NCBI GenBank assembly: GCA_017538795.1
Contig: JAFYIE010000093.1
Coordinates: forward strand, 1-64,000
DNA: 64,000 nucleotides
Reading direction: 5' to 3'
DNA from: Bacteroidales bacterium
GTDB lineage: Bacteria; Bacteroidota; Bacteroidia; Bacteroidales; F082
Made by a program: the position numbers and the translations under genes. Position 1 is the stretch's first letter; each line of letters begins with the position of its first letter. A model generated the notes under the pieces. The model was not told where the DNA came from, searched no databases, and was given only the letters and a program-made list of their open reading frames with translations. Of this stretch, positions 1 through 9,953 are shown one piece after another.

Positions 1-1371
1 CCGCAATGGGGCGAAAGCGGCATCCGCTTCAGTCAATTCAATTTCTCTACTCATTCGGCAGGTGTCTCTTTGGCCATCACCCCCAACCATGATGTTTTGA
101 GCTGTTTCTCCACTGCCGACCACGTAACCGTGGCTTTGCGTTTCCATCCCGACGGCACCTACGCCTGGGGCGAACAAGGCGTCACCCTTTTCGGCGGCAA
201 CGGCGGCTACCGTGCTGAAATCATCGCCGGCAGCGACGGCGGCGCATGGACTTTAGGATCTGACAACGAAAATCTTTATCTGCAATATGTCAACGCCGAC
301 GGCACATTGAACCCGCTCATCACCCTCGAACCGGACAACGACACCATCCAATACATGTTCGGGAAACTCACTCTCCGCGATGACAACAGCGTTTTCCTGA
401 CCTACGAACATAATTGGGTCCAACCAGGTTCCTATTCAAATTGGGGAACCAAGGAGATTCATCTCACCGGCTACGCCGTTGATGGCACACAAACCATTTC
501 CGATGTCGTGTTGTTGCCAATGGTGGATTGCATAACCACATACAACCACTCTGTGGAACCAGACGGCTTGGGCGGTGCATACGCCTACATATCAATTCCA
601 TGCGATTCCATAAATCCCATGTACAAAACCATTGTGTTCCACTACGATGCCAATGGCAGCAGCACCATCAGCGACCCATACGGAGCCAATGTACACTCCG
701 ATGATCCTTATCACCAATATTTGTTGCCTTATGCATCCATCGAACCCGTCACCCATGACCTGCTCATCACCTACCTACAGACAAATACAGATCATAAAGA
801 GCACAAAATATATGCCAACCGCATCACTGCCACAGGCGAGCGCGTTTGGGACGAAGGTTTATTGGTTTACGAAGCAGGAGATCCACTCTATGCACTCTCC
901 ACTCCATTCATATCCGCTTTCGAAGACGGCAGCGGGTTCGCTGTGACCTATTTCAGACTCGACGATATATGGGATTACAAAACATACACCGTTGAGGCGG
1001 CTGGCTATGACATAAACTGCAATGTGTTGTGGAACAAACAACTCTGTTCCAACAATTATGCCAAGAATCTTCCCGAAACAATCTCTGGCTTCCATAACGG
1101 ACAAAATATAATAGCATGGGCCTATAAAGACAAGAGCATAATCTACGCCCAGAACTTCGGCATTGACGGCACAATGGGTCAAGGCGTAGTAGGCATAGAG
1201 GAAATCTTCAGCGATGAAGAGGAAATCGTCAACGTGGTGAGAATCTTCAACGTCAACGGACAGGTCATGCAGTGCAACGACTTGAACGAACTCAACATTG
1301 GAGTTTACATCATCCAGGGAACAACAGAAAGCGGCAAGACGATAAACAAGAAAATCGTCGTCGCGAAATAA
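1..1371 (+). CDS. Secreted protein with T9SS C-terminal sorting domain (5' partial)
   Basis: The frame is open from base 1, so the true start lies outside the window; an internal TTG at 70 is not the start. The visible 456 residues are rich in Trp, Tyr, Gly and Asp, with repeated short beta-strand-like blocks (for example DGGAWTLGSDNENLYLQYV), as in beta-propeller or beta-sandwich exoproteins. The last 45 or so residues (VVRIFNVNGQVMQ, then LNIGVYIIQG, ending KKIVVAK) fit a type A sorting domain, although the usual YPNP start of that domain is not present. It is therefore probably exported by Sec, taken across the outer membrane by the type IX system and anchored or released. The substrate or role cannot be told. 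A strong terminator follows. Confidence 0.75.
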   Translation, partial: PQWGESGIRFSQFNFSTHSAGVSLAITPNHDVLSCFSTADHVTVALRFHPDGTYAWGEQGVTLFGGNGGYRAEIIAGSDGGAWTLGSDNENLYLQYVNADGTLNPLITLEPDNDTIQYMFGKLTLRDDNSVFLTYEHNWVQPGSYSNWGTKEIHLTGYAVDGTQTISDVVLLPMVDCITTYNHSVEPDGLGGAYAYISIPCDSINPMYKTIVFHYDANGSSTISDPYGANVHSDDPYHQYLLPYASIEPVTHDLLITYLQTNTDHKEHKIYANRITATGERVWDEGLLVYEAGDPLYALSTPFISAFEDGSGFAVTYFRLDDIWDYKTYTVEAAGYDINCNVLWNKQLCSNNYAKNLPETISGFHNGQNIIAWAYKDKSIIYAQNFGIDGTMGQGVVGIEEIFSDEEEIVNVVRIFNVNGQVMQCNDLNELNIGVYIIQGTTESGKTINKKIVVAK

Positions 1372-1392
1372 TTCCTTATAGGAATAATATTT

Positions 1393-1446
1393 AAAAGCTG
1401 AAATCAGACCAGAAATACATTTCTAAAGTCTGATTTCAGCTTTTTT
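1393..1446 (+). terminator. Rho-independent terminator
   Basis: A perfect 17-bp inverted repeat (AAAAGCTGAAATCAGAC at 1393-1409 and its complement at 1428-1444) runs into a T tract. It ends the T9SS gene and lies just before the thiL promoter. Confidence 0.85.
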
Positions 1447-1458
1447 CAAAAAATTTGC

Positions 1459-1466
1459 TATTTTTG
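1459..1466 (+). promoter_or_regulatory. Promoter -7 box for thiL
   Basis: TATTTTTG matches the Bacteroidota consensus TAnnTTTG and lies 20 bases before the thiL ATG. No clear -33 TTTG was found at the usual spacing. Confidence 0.6.
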
Positions 1467-1486
1467 CATAAAATTTTATCACAAAA

Positions 1487-2521
1487 ATGGCAGATCAGGA
1501 AAACATCACCAATCTCTCGGAACTGGGCGAGTTCGCACTCATCGACAAGCTCGTCAAGAACGTCAAGATTTACAACGACTCAACGATGAAAGCCGTCGGC
1601 GACGACGCAGCTGTCATCGACCATAAAGACGAGCAAACGCTTGTCTCCGTTGACATTCTCTGCGAAGGAGTGCACTTCGACATGACGTATTGCCCGCTGA
1701 AACATCTTGGCTACAAGGCAGCAGTCGTCAACTTCTCAGATATCTATGCGATGAACGGCATCCCGACACAAATCGTGGTAGGACTTGGCATCAGCAGCAA
1801 ATATTCCGTAGAGGCGATTGAAGAGATTTATCGCGGCATCCGTCTGGCTTGCGACCGCTACCACGTCGATCTCGTAGGTGGCGACACAACAGCCTCAAAA
1901 TCAGGACTTTTCATCTCTGTGACGGTGATTGGAAAGGCAAAGAAAGAAGACATCGTTTATCGTAGCGGCGCAAAACCAAACGACCTGCTTTGCGTGAGCG
2001 GAAACCTCGGCGCAGCTTATACCGGATTGCTAATCCTCGAACGCGAAAAAGCAGCTTTCATGGCCGACCCGAACATGCAACCTGAATTTGCCGGATATGA
2101 TTATATTTTGGAACGTCAGCTGAAACCTGAAGTTCGTCGCGATATCGTCGAAAAACTCAAGGAAATAAAGGTGAAACCGACGTCAATGATTGATATTTCC
2201 GACGGACTGGCTTCTGAAGTTTTGCATCTCTGCAAAGAGTCGAAGGTGGGATGCATGGTTTACGAAGACCGTATCCCAATGAACCAGAAGACGATACAGA
2301 CGGCAAAAGATTTCAACATCGTGCCAAGCATCGCAGCTTTGAATGGCGGCGAGGACTACGAACTGCTGTTCACCGTCGCGCAAAGCGACTACGAGAAAGT
2401 GAAGGATTTGGATGACGTCCGCATCATCGGCTACATGACCGCCGACGAGGGACAAGCCAACCTCATAACACCTGATAATCATCAGATCCCGCTTGAAGCT
2501 CAAGGGTTTAAACACTTTTAA
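1487..2521 (+). CDS. thiL: Thiamine-monophosphate kinase ThiL
   Basis: ThiL phosphorylates thiamine monophosphate with ATP to give thiamine diphosphate, the last step of cofactor synthesis, in the cytoplasm. The 344-residue length is normal. The AIR-synthase-like fold is recognisable from GDDAAV (residues 38-43), DILCEGVHF (56-64) and SDIYAMNG (84-91), which supply Mg and nucleotide ligands, and from DLVGGDTT and the late GGEDYELLF segment. The ATG at 1487 follows a promoter box at a sensible distance. No other thiamine genes and no TPP riboswitch are visible nearby. The next gene, uvrC, is 80 bases downstream across an octamer repeat array. Confidence 0.93.
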   Translation: MADQENITNLSELGEFALIDKLVKNVKIYNDSTMKAVGDDAAVIDHKDEQTLVSVDILCEGVHFDMTYCPLKHLGYKAAVVNFSDIYAMNGIPTQIVVGLGISSKYSVEAIEEIYRGIRLACDRYHVDLVGGDTTASKSGLFISVTVIGKAKKEDIVYRSGAKPNDLLCVSGNLGAAYTGLLILEREKAAFMADPNMQPEFAGYDYILERQLKPEVRRDIVEKLKEIKVKPTSMIDISDGLASEVLHLCKESKVGCMVYEDRIPMNQKTIQTAKDFNIVPSIAALNGGEDYELLFTVAQSDYEKVKDLDDVRIIGYMTADEGQANLITPDNHQIPLEAQGFKHF

Positions 2522-2522
2522 A

Positions 2523-2600
2523 TAGTTAGTCAGTTAATCAGTTAGTCAGTTGTTCAGTTAAACTGACTAACTGAATAACTGAACAACTGAATAACTAAAA
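2523..2600. repeat. Inverted octamer array between thiL and uvrC
   Basis: Four and a half copies of an 8-base word of type CAGTTnnT (2523-2559) are followed by four and a half copies of AACTGAnn (2561-2600), which is the same word inverted. The whole gap can fold into an imperfect hairpin. It fills nearly all the space between the two genes. Confidence 0.85.
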
Positions 2601-2601
2601 A

Positions 2602-4374
2602 ATGTTAGTTTCCGACAAGATAACCTCGATATTAAAAACGATTCCAACTTCGCCAGGGGTTTACCAATACTTTGACGATACTGGTGAGATTATTTATGTC
2701 GGCAAAGCAAAGAACCTAAAGCGCAGAGTATCAAGCTATTTTAACAAAGAGCAGACCGGCAAGACACGTCTTTTAGTCAGCAAAATCGCCGATATCCGTT
2801 TTACCGTGGTCGGCAGCGAGGCAGAAGCTTTTTTGCTTGAAAACAACTTCATCAAGCAGTACAAGCCGCGCTACAACATCATGCTCAAGGACGACAAGAC
2901 GTATCCTTGGATCTGCATTAAAAACGAACGTTTCCCACGAATTTTCCTTACGAGAAAAAAAGTCAACGACGGCTCGCAATATTACGGCCCCTACCCTTCC
3001 GTAATGACAGCGAGAACGCTGCTTGACATCCTAAAACAGGTTTATCCGTTGAGAACTTGCAAGCATTTGTTGAACCGCCCTTGCCTCGAATATCATATCG
3101 GCAACTGCAAGGCTCCGTGCGCCAACCTCATCTCCGAAAAGGATTATAACTCCATGATTTCCAGCACAAAAGAAGTCATAAAAGGCAATATATCCGGAGT
3201 TTTGAAAGACCTGAAAGCACAGATGATGGACCACGCCTCGCGTCTGGAATTCGAGCAGGCGCAGGTACTGAAAAAGAAATATGATCTCCTCGAAAACTAT
3301 CACGCGCACTCAATTGTAAGCAGCAATACGCTTCATGATATGGAGGTCTTCTCCTTCGACGATGCCGATAACTCATTCTATGTCAACTACATGCGCATCA
3401 TACAAGGTGCAATAATACAATCGTTCTCCATTGAGATGAAACGCAAACTAGAAGAGACTCAGGAAGAACTTTTATCATTGGCTATCATTGAGTTACGTCA
3501 ACGTTTTGAAAGCAGCGTCAAAGAAATCATCGTGCCGCTGAAACTCGACATGGAGCTGGAAAACGTCAAGTTCACCATCCCGCAAAAAGGCGAAAAATTT
3601 GAGATTCTGGCTCTTTCGACGCGCAACGCTAAGCAATATCGTTTCGAGACCGAGAAACTGCGCTCTTTGGTCGACCCGGAACGTCATTCAAAGCGTATTC
3701 TGGCTGAGCTGCAAAAAGACTTGCATCTCCAAGAACCGCCATCGGTCATCGAGTGTTTCGACAACTCCAACTTCCAAGGCGACTACGCAGTCGCAGGCAT
3801 GGTGCAGTTTGTGGACGGCAAGCCAAACAAGGCCGGTTATCGTCATTTCAACATCAAAACGGTGGAAGGTCCCGACGACTACGCCTCGATGCGCGAGGTA
3901 GTCCGCCGGCGCTATTCACGCCTCGTGGAAGAAGGCAAGGAACTGCCCAATCTCATAATCACCGATGGAGGCAAAGGTCAGATGGAGATTGTGCGCCAAG
4001 TCATTGAGGATGAGCTGCATCTCGAAATCCCGATTGCGGGTCTCGCCAAAAACGACAGCCACCGCACCAACGAGCTTTTATTCGGTTTTCCGCCTCGCGT
4101 GGTGCAGCTGAAGCCCAATTCCAGCGCCTTCCATCTGCTTTCACAGATTCAGGAAGAAGTGCATCGTTTCGCCATAAATTTCCACCGCAAAAAATTCGAG
4201 AAAGGCTTTGTGCATTCCGAACTCAACGACATCAAAGGCATAGGAAAGACCACAGCCGAGAAACTGCTTCTCGAACTGAAATCCGTAAAAAATATCAAGT
4301 CTGCTGATTTACAAAAGCTTAGCGAAATAATCGGTCCCGCGAAGGCGAAAATCGTCTTCGACCATTTCCATTAG
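2602..4374 (+). CDS. uvrC: Excinuclease ABC subunit C
   Basis: UvrC makes both incisions around a damaged base in nucleotide excision repair, acting with UvrA and UvrB. The protein is 590 residues, slightly short of the usual 600 or so. The N-terminal GIY-YIG nuclease is clear (GVY at 19-21, YVG at 32-34, then KAKNLKRRV). A Cys cluster follows (CKHLLNRPCLEYHIGNCKAPC), then a UVR helix pair (about 200-235, EFEQAQVLKKKYDLL), the RNase H-like nuclease half starting at IECFDNSNFQG, and a C-terminal helix-hairpin-helix (LNDIKGIGKTTAEKLL). Its stop overlaps the stop of the convergent lipoprotein gene by four bases. Confidence 0.95.
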   Translation: MLVSDKITSILKTIPTSPGVYQYFDDTGEIIYVGKAKNLKRRVSSYFNKEQTGKTRLLVSKIADIRFTVVGSEAEAFLLENNFIKQYKPRYNIMLKDDKTYPWICIKNERFPRIFLTRKKVNDGSQYYGPYPSVMTARTLLDILKQVYPLRTCKHLLNRPCLEYHIGNCKAPCANLISEKDYNSMISSTKEVIKGNISGVLKDLKAQMMDHASRLEFEQAQVLKKKYDLLENYHAHSIVSSNTLHDMEVFSFDDADNSFYVNYMRIIQGAIIQSFSIEMKRKLEETQEELLSLAIIELRQRFESSVKEIIVPLKLDMELENVKFTIPQKGEKFEILALSTRNAKQYRFETEKLRSLVDPERHSKRILAELQKDLHLQEPPSVIECFDNSNFQGDYAVAGMVQFVDGKPNKAGYRHFNIKTVEGPDDYASMREVVRRRYSRLVEEGKELPNLIITDGGKGQMEIVRQVIEDELHLEIPIAGLAKNDSHRTNELLFGFPPRVVQLKPNSSAFHLLSQIQEEVHRFAINFHRKKFEKGFVHSELNDIKGIGKTTAEKLLLELKSVKNIKSADLQKLSEIIGPAKAKIVFDHFH

Positions 4375-4709
4375 TTCTTCATCTTTAACAGGCGCGCCTC
4401 CACCGAGTCAATAATCCTCACAAGTGTCTGAGGCTCAACCTCATTGTAATAAGTCATATTCTCTCTAAAGATTGAATCGGTAATGCCGTAATGCGAGAAA
4501 AGTGTATCGAAACCAACCGTCTTTATGCGCGCTACCTTCTGATTATCATTTCTTTTGTAGCTCACAATACTTTCCATTATCTGGACGTCAGTGAGCACTT
4601 CAACCATCTGAGGCTCAGAGAGAAGCACAGTCGGCGCAGGCCGCTTCGACTTGCTGTCACAGCTAAAGAAAAAGCAAATGACAAATAATAAAAGCAATGA
4701 CTTTTTCAT
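4371..4709 (-). CDS. DUF4296-type lipoprotein
   Basis: This is a 112-residue lipoprotein. Residues 1-18 form a signal peptide that ends in a lipobox at FFSC, and the mature part carries the pattern LLSEPQMVEVLTDVQIMES that I associate with DUF4296, a small Bacteroidota family of unknown function. It is translationally coupled to recQ: its ATG shares one base with the recQ stop (TAATG). The partnership with a DNA helicase is probably only positional. It ends tail to tail with uvrC with a four-base overlap. Confidence 0.8.
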   Translation of the reverse strand: MKKSLLLLFVICFFFSCDSKSKRPAPTVLLSEPQMVEVLTDVQIMESIVSYKRNDNQKVARIKTVGFDTLFSHYGITDSIFRENMTYYNEVEPQTLVRIIDSVEARLLKMKN

Positions 4710-6913
4710 TAGTTTCCAACTTCAGATAAGAACTGTATCCTCATCAACCTTACTTCTTCCTCCTCGTACTCATTCTCGCCGAGGGTCTTCATCGCCGTCT
4801 CAAGGTCGTCACTCTCAGCTTCCTTGAAATACTGGATGATATCCTCCTGATGATACTGGTCAATGTTGTCGCGGGTGTAATAGCTGATATCCAGATGAGT
4901 GCCGCTGGCGACAATACTCTCGATTTCTGTCAACAGCTCGTCGAACTCAAGGTTCTTCGAATATGCGATGTCTTCAAGCGGAATCTCCTTGTCTATATTC
5001 TGTATGATACTGATTTTCAAGGCCGACTTGTTCACCACCGACTTCACCACCATGTCGTTCGGGCGCGTGATGTCGTTCTCCTCAACGTATTCTTTGATGA
5101 GGTCGATGAACGGCTGACCGAACTTCTGTGCCTTTCCGGCACCCACGCCTGCTATCTGGGTCAACTCTTCCATTGTGATAGGATACTGGATCGCCATATC
5201 CTCCAACGACGGATCCTGGAAAATCACGAACGGAGGCAGGTTTTTCTTCTTTGCGATGGTCTTGCGGAGGTCTTTCAGCATCGAGAACAAAGTCTTGTCG
5301 GTGCCTGAATCCTTCGAAAGCGCCACTCTTTCTTCATCGAATTCGTCTTCGTCACCTTTGTCGTAATCGTGATCCATTGCCACCATCACGGTGTACGGTT
5401 TTTTAATGAAATCCTTGCCTTCTTTCGGAACCTTCAAAATTCCGTAGTTATCTATATCCTTGACTAACAATTTGTTAACCAGAGCCTGACGGATTATGGA
5501 TGTCCAATATTTCTCGTCGTGATCGTCGCCGGCACCGAAATACTCGTTGGTGTCGTGCTTAGCCGTCTTGATGTCGCCAGTCTCTTTGCCAGCAAGGAGT
5601 TCCGAGATATGCTTGGTCTTGAACAGCTGTTTCGTCGCCAACACCGCTTCGATGACGAGTTTGATGTCTTCCTGACCGTCGAAACGAACCTTAGGATTCA
5701 AGCAGTTGTCGCAAGCGCCGCAGTTTTCCTTGTCGTATTCCTCGCCGAAGTAATGCAGCAACAATTTATGCCTACAAACAGGCGATTCGGCGTATGTCAC
5801 GGTCTCGTTCAACAGCTCGCGTGCGATCTCCTGCTCCGCGACGTTTTTGCCTTTGTTGAACTTCTCGAGTTTATGGATATCCTCGTAGTCGTAGAAAGCG
5901 ATGCAGTTGCCTTCTCCGCCGTCACGACCAGCGCGGCCTGTCTCCTGATAATATCCTTCAAGGCTCTTCGGGATGTCGTGGTGAATCACGAAACGGATAT
6001 CCGGCTTGTCGATTCCCATACCGAAAGCAATTGTCGCCACGATGACGTCGACTTCCTCCATCAGGAACTTATCCTGATTCTCGCGACGTGTCTGGCTGTC
6101 CAAACCGGCGTGGTATGGCAACGCCTTGATACCGTTAACTTGCAGAGTCTCAGCGAGTTCTTCCACTTTCTTACGGCTCAAAGTATAAACGATTCCCGAT
6201 TTTCCTGGGTTCGATTTTATATATTTGATAATGTCTTTGACGACATCTTTTGTCTTCGGACGTACTTCATAATAAAGATTCGGACGGTCGAACGACGACT
6301 TGAAAATCTTGGCATCCTGAATCTCGAGGTTTTTCATGATGTCCTGCTGCACCTTCACGGTAGCGGTGGCCGTCAATGCGATGATAGGCAATTTAGGATT
6401 TATCGCGTTGATGATCGGGCGCAGACGGCGGTATTCCGGACGAAAATCATGACCCCATTCAGAGATACAGTGCGCCTCGTCGATGGCGAAAAATGAAATG
6501 TTCAAGCCACGCAGAAACTCCAGCGTCTCCTCCTTCGTCAGCGATTCTGGAGCCACATAGAGCAACTTCGTCTTCTTGCTCACGAGGTCTTCCCTGACCT
6601 GCAGAAGCTCGGCTTTCGATAGCGATGAGTTCATCACATGGGCGATACCTGTGTCGGCACCGAAATTTCTGATCATGTCCACCTGATTCTTCATCAAGGC
6701 AATAAGTGGTGAAACCACAATTGTCGTACCCTCGCTCATCAAGGCAGGCAGCTGGTAGCACAACGATTTACCGCCACCCGTCGGCATCAGCACAAAGGTG
6801 TTGTTTCCCGACAAAATACTTTTTATGATGGCTTTCTGATTGCCTTTAAACTGGTCGAATCCAAAGACATTCTTCAGTAAATCATGTAAACTTTTTTCAT
6901 CAATTTTTGCCAT
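4709..6913 (-). CDS. recQ: ATP-dependent DNA helicase RecQ
   Basis: RecQ is a 3'-5' helicase that processes stalled forks and recombination intermediates. At 734 residues it is the long Bacteroidota form. The sequence shows Walker A (MPTGGGKSLCYQLPAL, near residue 45), the DEAH box followed by the aromatic-rich loop (IDEAHCISEWGHDFRPEYRRL), the second RecA-like domain with QETGRAGRDG, a four-Cys zinc site in the RQC part (CRHKLLLHYFGEEY, then CGACDNC), and an HRDC-like segment (ITMEELTQIAGVGAGKAQKFG). The C-terminal 130 or so residues are acidic and specific to this lineage. A near-consensus box TATTTTTA (about 6926-6933, minus strand) could drive it. Confidence 0.94.
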   Translation of the reverse strand: MAKIDEKSLHDLLKNVFGFDQFKGNQKAIIKSILSGNNTFVLMPTGGGKSLCYQLPALMSEGTTIVVSPLIALMKNQVDMIRNFGADTGIAHVMNSSLSKAELLQVREDLVSKKTKLLYVAPESLTKEETLEFLRGLNISFFAIDEAHCISEWGHDFRPEYRRLRPIINAINPKLPIIALTATATVKVQQDIMKNLEIQDAKIFKSSFDRPNLYYEVRPKTKDVVKDIIKYIKSNPGKSGIVYTLSRKKVEELAETLQVNGIKALPYHAGLDSQTRRENQDKFLMEEVDVIVATIAFGMGIDKPDIRFVIHHDIPKSLEGYYQETGRAGRDGGEGNCIAFYDYEDIHKLEKFNKGKNVAEQEIARELLNETVTYAESPVCRHKLLLHYFGEEYDKENCGACDNCLNPKVRFDGQEDIKLVIEAVLATKQLFKTKHISELLAGKETGDIKTAKHDTNEYFGAGDDHDEKYWTSIIRQALVNKLLVKDIDNYGILKVPKEGKDFIKKPYTVMVAMDHDYDKGDEDEFDEERVALSKDSGTDKTLFSMLKDLRKTIAKKKNLPPFVIFQDPSLEDMAIQYPITMEELTQIAGVGAGKAQKFGQPFIDLIKEYVEENDITRPNDMVVKSVVNKSALKISIIQNIDKEIPLEDIAYSKNLEFDELLTEIESIVASGTHLDISYYTRDNIDQYHQEDIIQYFKEAESDDLETAMKTLGENEYEEEEVRLMRIQFLSEVGN

Positions 6914-6938
6914 AGTTAACGCATTTAAAAATAATCCT

Positions 6939-6946
6939 TATCTTTG
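6939..6946 (+). promoter_or_regulatory. Promoter -7 box for kdsD-lptB
   Basis: TATCTTTG fits TAnnTTTG and is followed by GCA, a common extension in this window. It lies 71 bases before the kdsD ATG, in the divergent gap with recQ. Confidence 0.55.
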
Positions 6947-7017
6947 CATCGTTATTTTTACAAAGTTATAACTTTTAATTTTAATAAAGCAAGAAAATTT
7001 TCAAAAATTTTTAACAG

Positions 7018-7974
7018 ATGGAAAATTTACGCGAAATTGCACTACAAGTCATTGATACTGAGGCCAATTCTATCATAGGATTAAAGTCACTTCTCACCGA
7101 TGATTTCGCAAAAGTGGTCGAATTAATCTATAATTCGAAGGGTAATGTCATCGTTTCCGGCATCGGAAAAAGTGCAAATATAGCGCAAAAAATAGTCGCG
7201 ACTTTAAATTCTACGGGCACGACCGCCGTTTTCATGCATGCTGCCGACGCCATCCACGGCGACCTTGGCATCATCCGCGACGACGACGTGGTGATAATAG
7301 TGTCGAAAAGTGGCGAGACACCAGAAATAAAAGTTTTGATACCTTTAATTAAAATTAGGAAGAACAAACTCGTTGCCATCGTGGGCAACAAAGCGTCATA
7401 TCTCGCAAGCCAAGCTGACTTCGTGCTCGACACCACCGTGCCACGCGAGGCGTGTCCTAACAACCTCGCTCCTACCAGCAGCACCACCGCCCAGCTCGTG
7501 ATGGGCGACGCCATGGCTGTGGCATTGTTGAAAATGCGCGGATTCACCTCCGAGGACTTCGCGAAGTTCCACCCGGGCGGCGCTCTCGGCAAACGTCTCT
7601 ACCTCACCGTGGGCGATGTATGCATCAAAAACGGCGTGCCACAAGTCAAACCAAACGACATCATGACTCAGGCCATCATCGAGATCTCAGAGAAGATGCT
7701 CGGCGCGGCGGCAGTCATCGACGACGACAAGCTCGTGGGCATTGTCACCGACGGCGACCTTCGTCGCATGCTGATGAAGCATCCCAACATCGAGACCGTG
7801 CACGTCAACGAGATCATGACGAAAAACCCAACCACGATCGAGAAGTCAGCACACGTGGCCGACGCGCTCAACATCATGCAAAGCAAGGAAATATCAGTGC
7901 TTCCGGTGATGGAAAACGGCAAATATGTCGGCATGATTCATATTCACGATATTATCAAGGAAGGAATTATATAA
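7018..7974 (+). CDS. kdsD: D-arabinose 5-phosphate isomerase
   Basis: The enzyme interconverts ribulose 5-phosphate and arabinose 5-phosphate, the first step of KDO synthesis for lipopolysaccharide. The 318 residues contain an N-terminal SIS domain ([21 protein letters not shown] near 43-63; [24 protein letters not shown]), then [11 protein letters not shown], and two CBS domains from about residue 205 ([21 protein letters not shown], then [23 protein letters not shown]). This is the normal KdsD/KpsF layout. The stop overlaps the lptB ATG (TAATG), so the two are coupled; with waaA 4 kb away this points to an LPS-making organism. Confidence 0.93.
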   Translation: MENLREIALQVIDTEANSIIGLKSLLTDDFAKVVELIYNSKGNVIVSGIGKSANIAQKIVATLNSTGTTAVFMHAADAIHGDLGIIRDDDVVIIVSKSGETPEIKVLIPLIKIRKNKLVAIVGNKASYLASQADFVLDTTVPREACPNNLAPTSSTTAQLVMGDAMAVALLKMRGFTSEDFAKFHPGGALGKRLYLTVGDVCIKNGVPQVKPNDIMTQAIIEISEKMLGAAAVIDDDKLVGIVTDGDLRRMLMKHPNIETVHVNEIMTKNPTTIEKSAHVADALNIMQSKEISVLPVMENGKYVGMIHIHDIIKEGII

Positions 7975-8711
7975 TGTTACTCAGAACCGATACTTTAGTC
8001 AAGAAATACAAGCAGCGCACCGTCGTCAAGGGCGTCAGCATCGAGGTCAACCAAGGCGAGATCGTCGGACTTTTAGGTCCTAACGGCGCCGGAAAGACCA
8101 CAACATTCTACATGATAGTGGGTCTCATCAAGCCATTTTCAGGCCACGTCTTCCTTGATAATGAAGAGATTACAAAATTTCCGATGTACAAACGCGCTCA
8201 GATAGGCATCGGCTACCTCGCGCAGGAAGCTTCAGTGTTCCGCCAGATGTCGGTCGAAGACAACATCTACTCCGTGATGCAGTTTAAAGCAGGCATGACG
8301 AAGCAGCAACGCGATGAAAAACTCGAATCGTTGCTCGATGAGTTCGGATTGCAGCACATCCGCAAAAGCAAGGGTATCCAGCTCTCCGGTGGCGAACGTC
8401 GTCGTTGCGAGATAGCGCGCGCCCTCGCCATCGACCCGAAATTCATCCTCCTCGACGAGCCTTTCGCCGGCGTCGACCCTATCGCTGTTGAGGATATTCA
8501 ACGTGTTGTCGCAAAGCTGAAGACGAAAAACATCGGAGTGCTCATCACCGACCACAACGCCAACGAAACGCTGTCAATCACCGACCGCGCATATCTGGTT
8601 TTTGAGGGACAGCTTTTGAAAGCGGGCACGCCTGAAGAATTGGCGAGCGACCCTGTCGTGCGCAGCCACTACCTCGGCACCAATTTCGAATTAAGAAAGA
8701 AGGAGTTTTAG
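7974..8711 (+). CDS. lptB: LPS export ABC transporter ATPase LptB
   Basis: LptB powers extraction of lipopolysaccharide from the inner membrane by the LptFGC complex. The 245-residue protein has Walker [10 protein letters not shown], the Q-loop in [20 protein letters not shown], which is typical of LptB, the signature [15 protein letters not shown], Walker [14 protein letters not shown] and the switch histidine in [11 protein letters not shown]. The reading frame is open further upstream (from 7620), but the ATG at 7974 matches the family start and overlaps the kdsD stop. It ends with a four-base tail-to-tail overlap with the M16 peptidase gene. Confidence 0.95.
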   Translation: MLLRTDTLVKKYKQRTVVKGVSIEVNQGEIVGLLGPNGAGKTTTFYMIVGLIKPFSGHVFLDNEEITKFPMYKRAQIGIGYLAQEASVFRQMSVEDNIYSVMQFKAGMTKQQRDEKLESLLDEFGLQHIRKSKGIQLSGGERRRCEIARALAIDPKFILLDEPFAGVDPIAVEDIQRVVAKLKTKNIGVLITDHNANETLSITDRAYLVFEGQLLKAGTPEELASDPVVRSHYLGTNFELRKKEF

Positions 8712-9952
8712 CCTTCCTGACCGTTGTAAATCAACAGATTGACCTTATTTTTATCGTAAATATCGTTAGCGATTTCAAGCAAGTCGCTTGCCGTGATTTT
8801 CTCAAGTTTCGCTATCGTTTCGGGCAGCGTCTCGATATGCTCTTCGAAGAAACCGGCACGCACCATGCTCAACAGATCGTTCATTCCCGACTCGTTGCTC
8901 AACGCCACCTGCCCGATGAGCTGCTTTTTGGCGTTGGAAAGCTGCAATGTGCCGAGTTTTTGCATCATCAGTTTATCTAACTCTTTGTAAACCAACTCAA
9001 TAGAACGTTCCTGCGAATGCGGGTCAACGCCCATATAGATGGTGTAGTTGCCAGTGTCGGAATACGCATTATATTGAGACTCAATGGTATAAGCAAAGCC
9101 ATATTTCTCACGAATGTTCAGGTTCAGTCGGGTATTCATGCCCGGACCGCCAAGGATGTTGTTCAAAAGAATCATCTTAAGTTTGCGGTCATCGTTGTAA
9201 CGATACGCCAAGCCACCCATAATGACATGAGTCAGGTGGTTTTTACGTTCTTCAGTACGGAAAGCAGGAACATTCGCCACAAACGGGACTCTCTCGAACG
9301 GCAAGGCATTCCCTTGATAATCAGCGAAATATTTGTTTGCGAGCTTCAAGAAATCCTCGAAAGAAATATTACCGATGCAAGCCAGCACCATCCTGTCGGG
9401 AGCGTAATGTTGGTTGCGGAACTTCACGATATCGTTTCGAGTGTATTTACTCACTAAGTCGATGGTTCCCAATATGTTACGTCCCAGCTGATGGCCACGG
9501 TAAATCAAGTTTTCAAACTCATCAAATATCTCATCGGCAGGAGTGTCGCGGTAGGAATTTATCTCGTCGAGAATCACCTCTTTCTCCTTTTCCATCTCGT
9601 TTTCCGGGAATGTGCTGTTGAAGATCACGTCGGCGAACAAGTCCATCGCCTTGTTGATATGTTCTTTCAGGAACGAGGCATGGATGCAGGTCTCCTCCTT
9701 GGTAGTGAACGCGTTAAGGTCGCCGCCCACGTTCTCGAGGCAACTCAGGATGTGATATGCCTTACGGCGTTTCGTGCCTTTAAAGACAAGGTGTTCGATG
9801 AAATGCGCCAGCCCGTTCTCGTCCTCTTTCTCGTCACGCATTCCCGCGTTTACCATCAGGGCTAAATGCGATAATTCACCGGCGCGGTGCCGGTGAATTA
9901 TCTTTATTCCATTCGATAAAATTGCTTGCGAAATAATATTTTCGTCTGACAT
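8708..9952 (-). CDS. M16 family zinc metallopeptidase
   Basis: This is a 414-residue peptidase of the pitrilysin/processing-peptidase family. The inverted zinc motif HFIEH is at residues 50-54, and the third ligand region [18 protein letters not shown] lies about 75 residues later, so the protein should be catalytically active. No signal peptide is visible, which suggests a cytoplasmic single-unit enzyme like the YmxG/PqqL group. It follows its lipoprotein partner by one base, so they form one transcript. The substrate is unknown. Confidence 0.88.
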   Translation of the reverse strand: MSDENIISQAILSNGIKIIHRHRAGELSHLALMVNAGMRDEKEDENGLAHFIEHLVFKGTKRRKAYHILSCLENVGGDLNAFTTKEETCIHASFLKEHINKAMDLFADVIFNSTFPENEMEKEKEVILDEINSYRDTPADEIFDEFENLIYRGHQLGRNILGTIDLVSKYTRNDIVKFRNQHYAPDRMVLACIGNISFEDFLKLANKYFADYQGNALPFERVPFVANVPAFRTEERKNHLTHVIMGGLAYRYNDDRKLKMILLNNILGGPGMNTRLNLNIREKYGFAYTIESQYNAYSDTGNYTIYMGVDPHSQERSIELVYKELDKLMMQKLGTLQLSNAKKQLIGQVALSNESGMNDLLSMVRAGFFEEHIETLPETIAKLEKITASDLLEIANDIYDKNKVNLLIYNGQEG

Positions 9953-9953
9953 T

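Noticed and set aside
5519-6496. A 325-codon open frame on the plus strand opposite recQ
   Set aside because: It is the mirror of a well-conserved helicase gene and its translation has no recognisable domain.
7620-7973. An upstream extension of the lptB frame inside kdsD
   Set aside because: The translated extension is low-complexity and shadows kdsD; the family start is at 7974.
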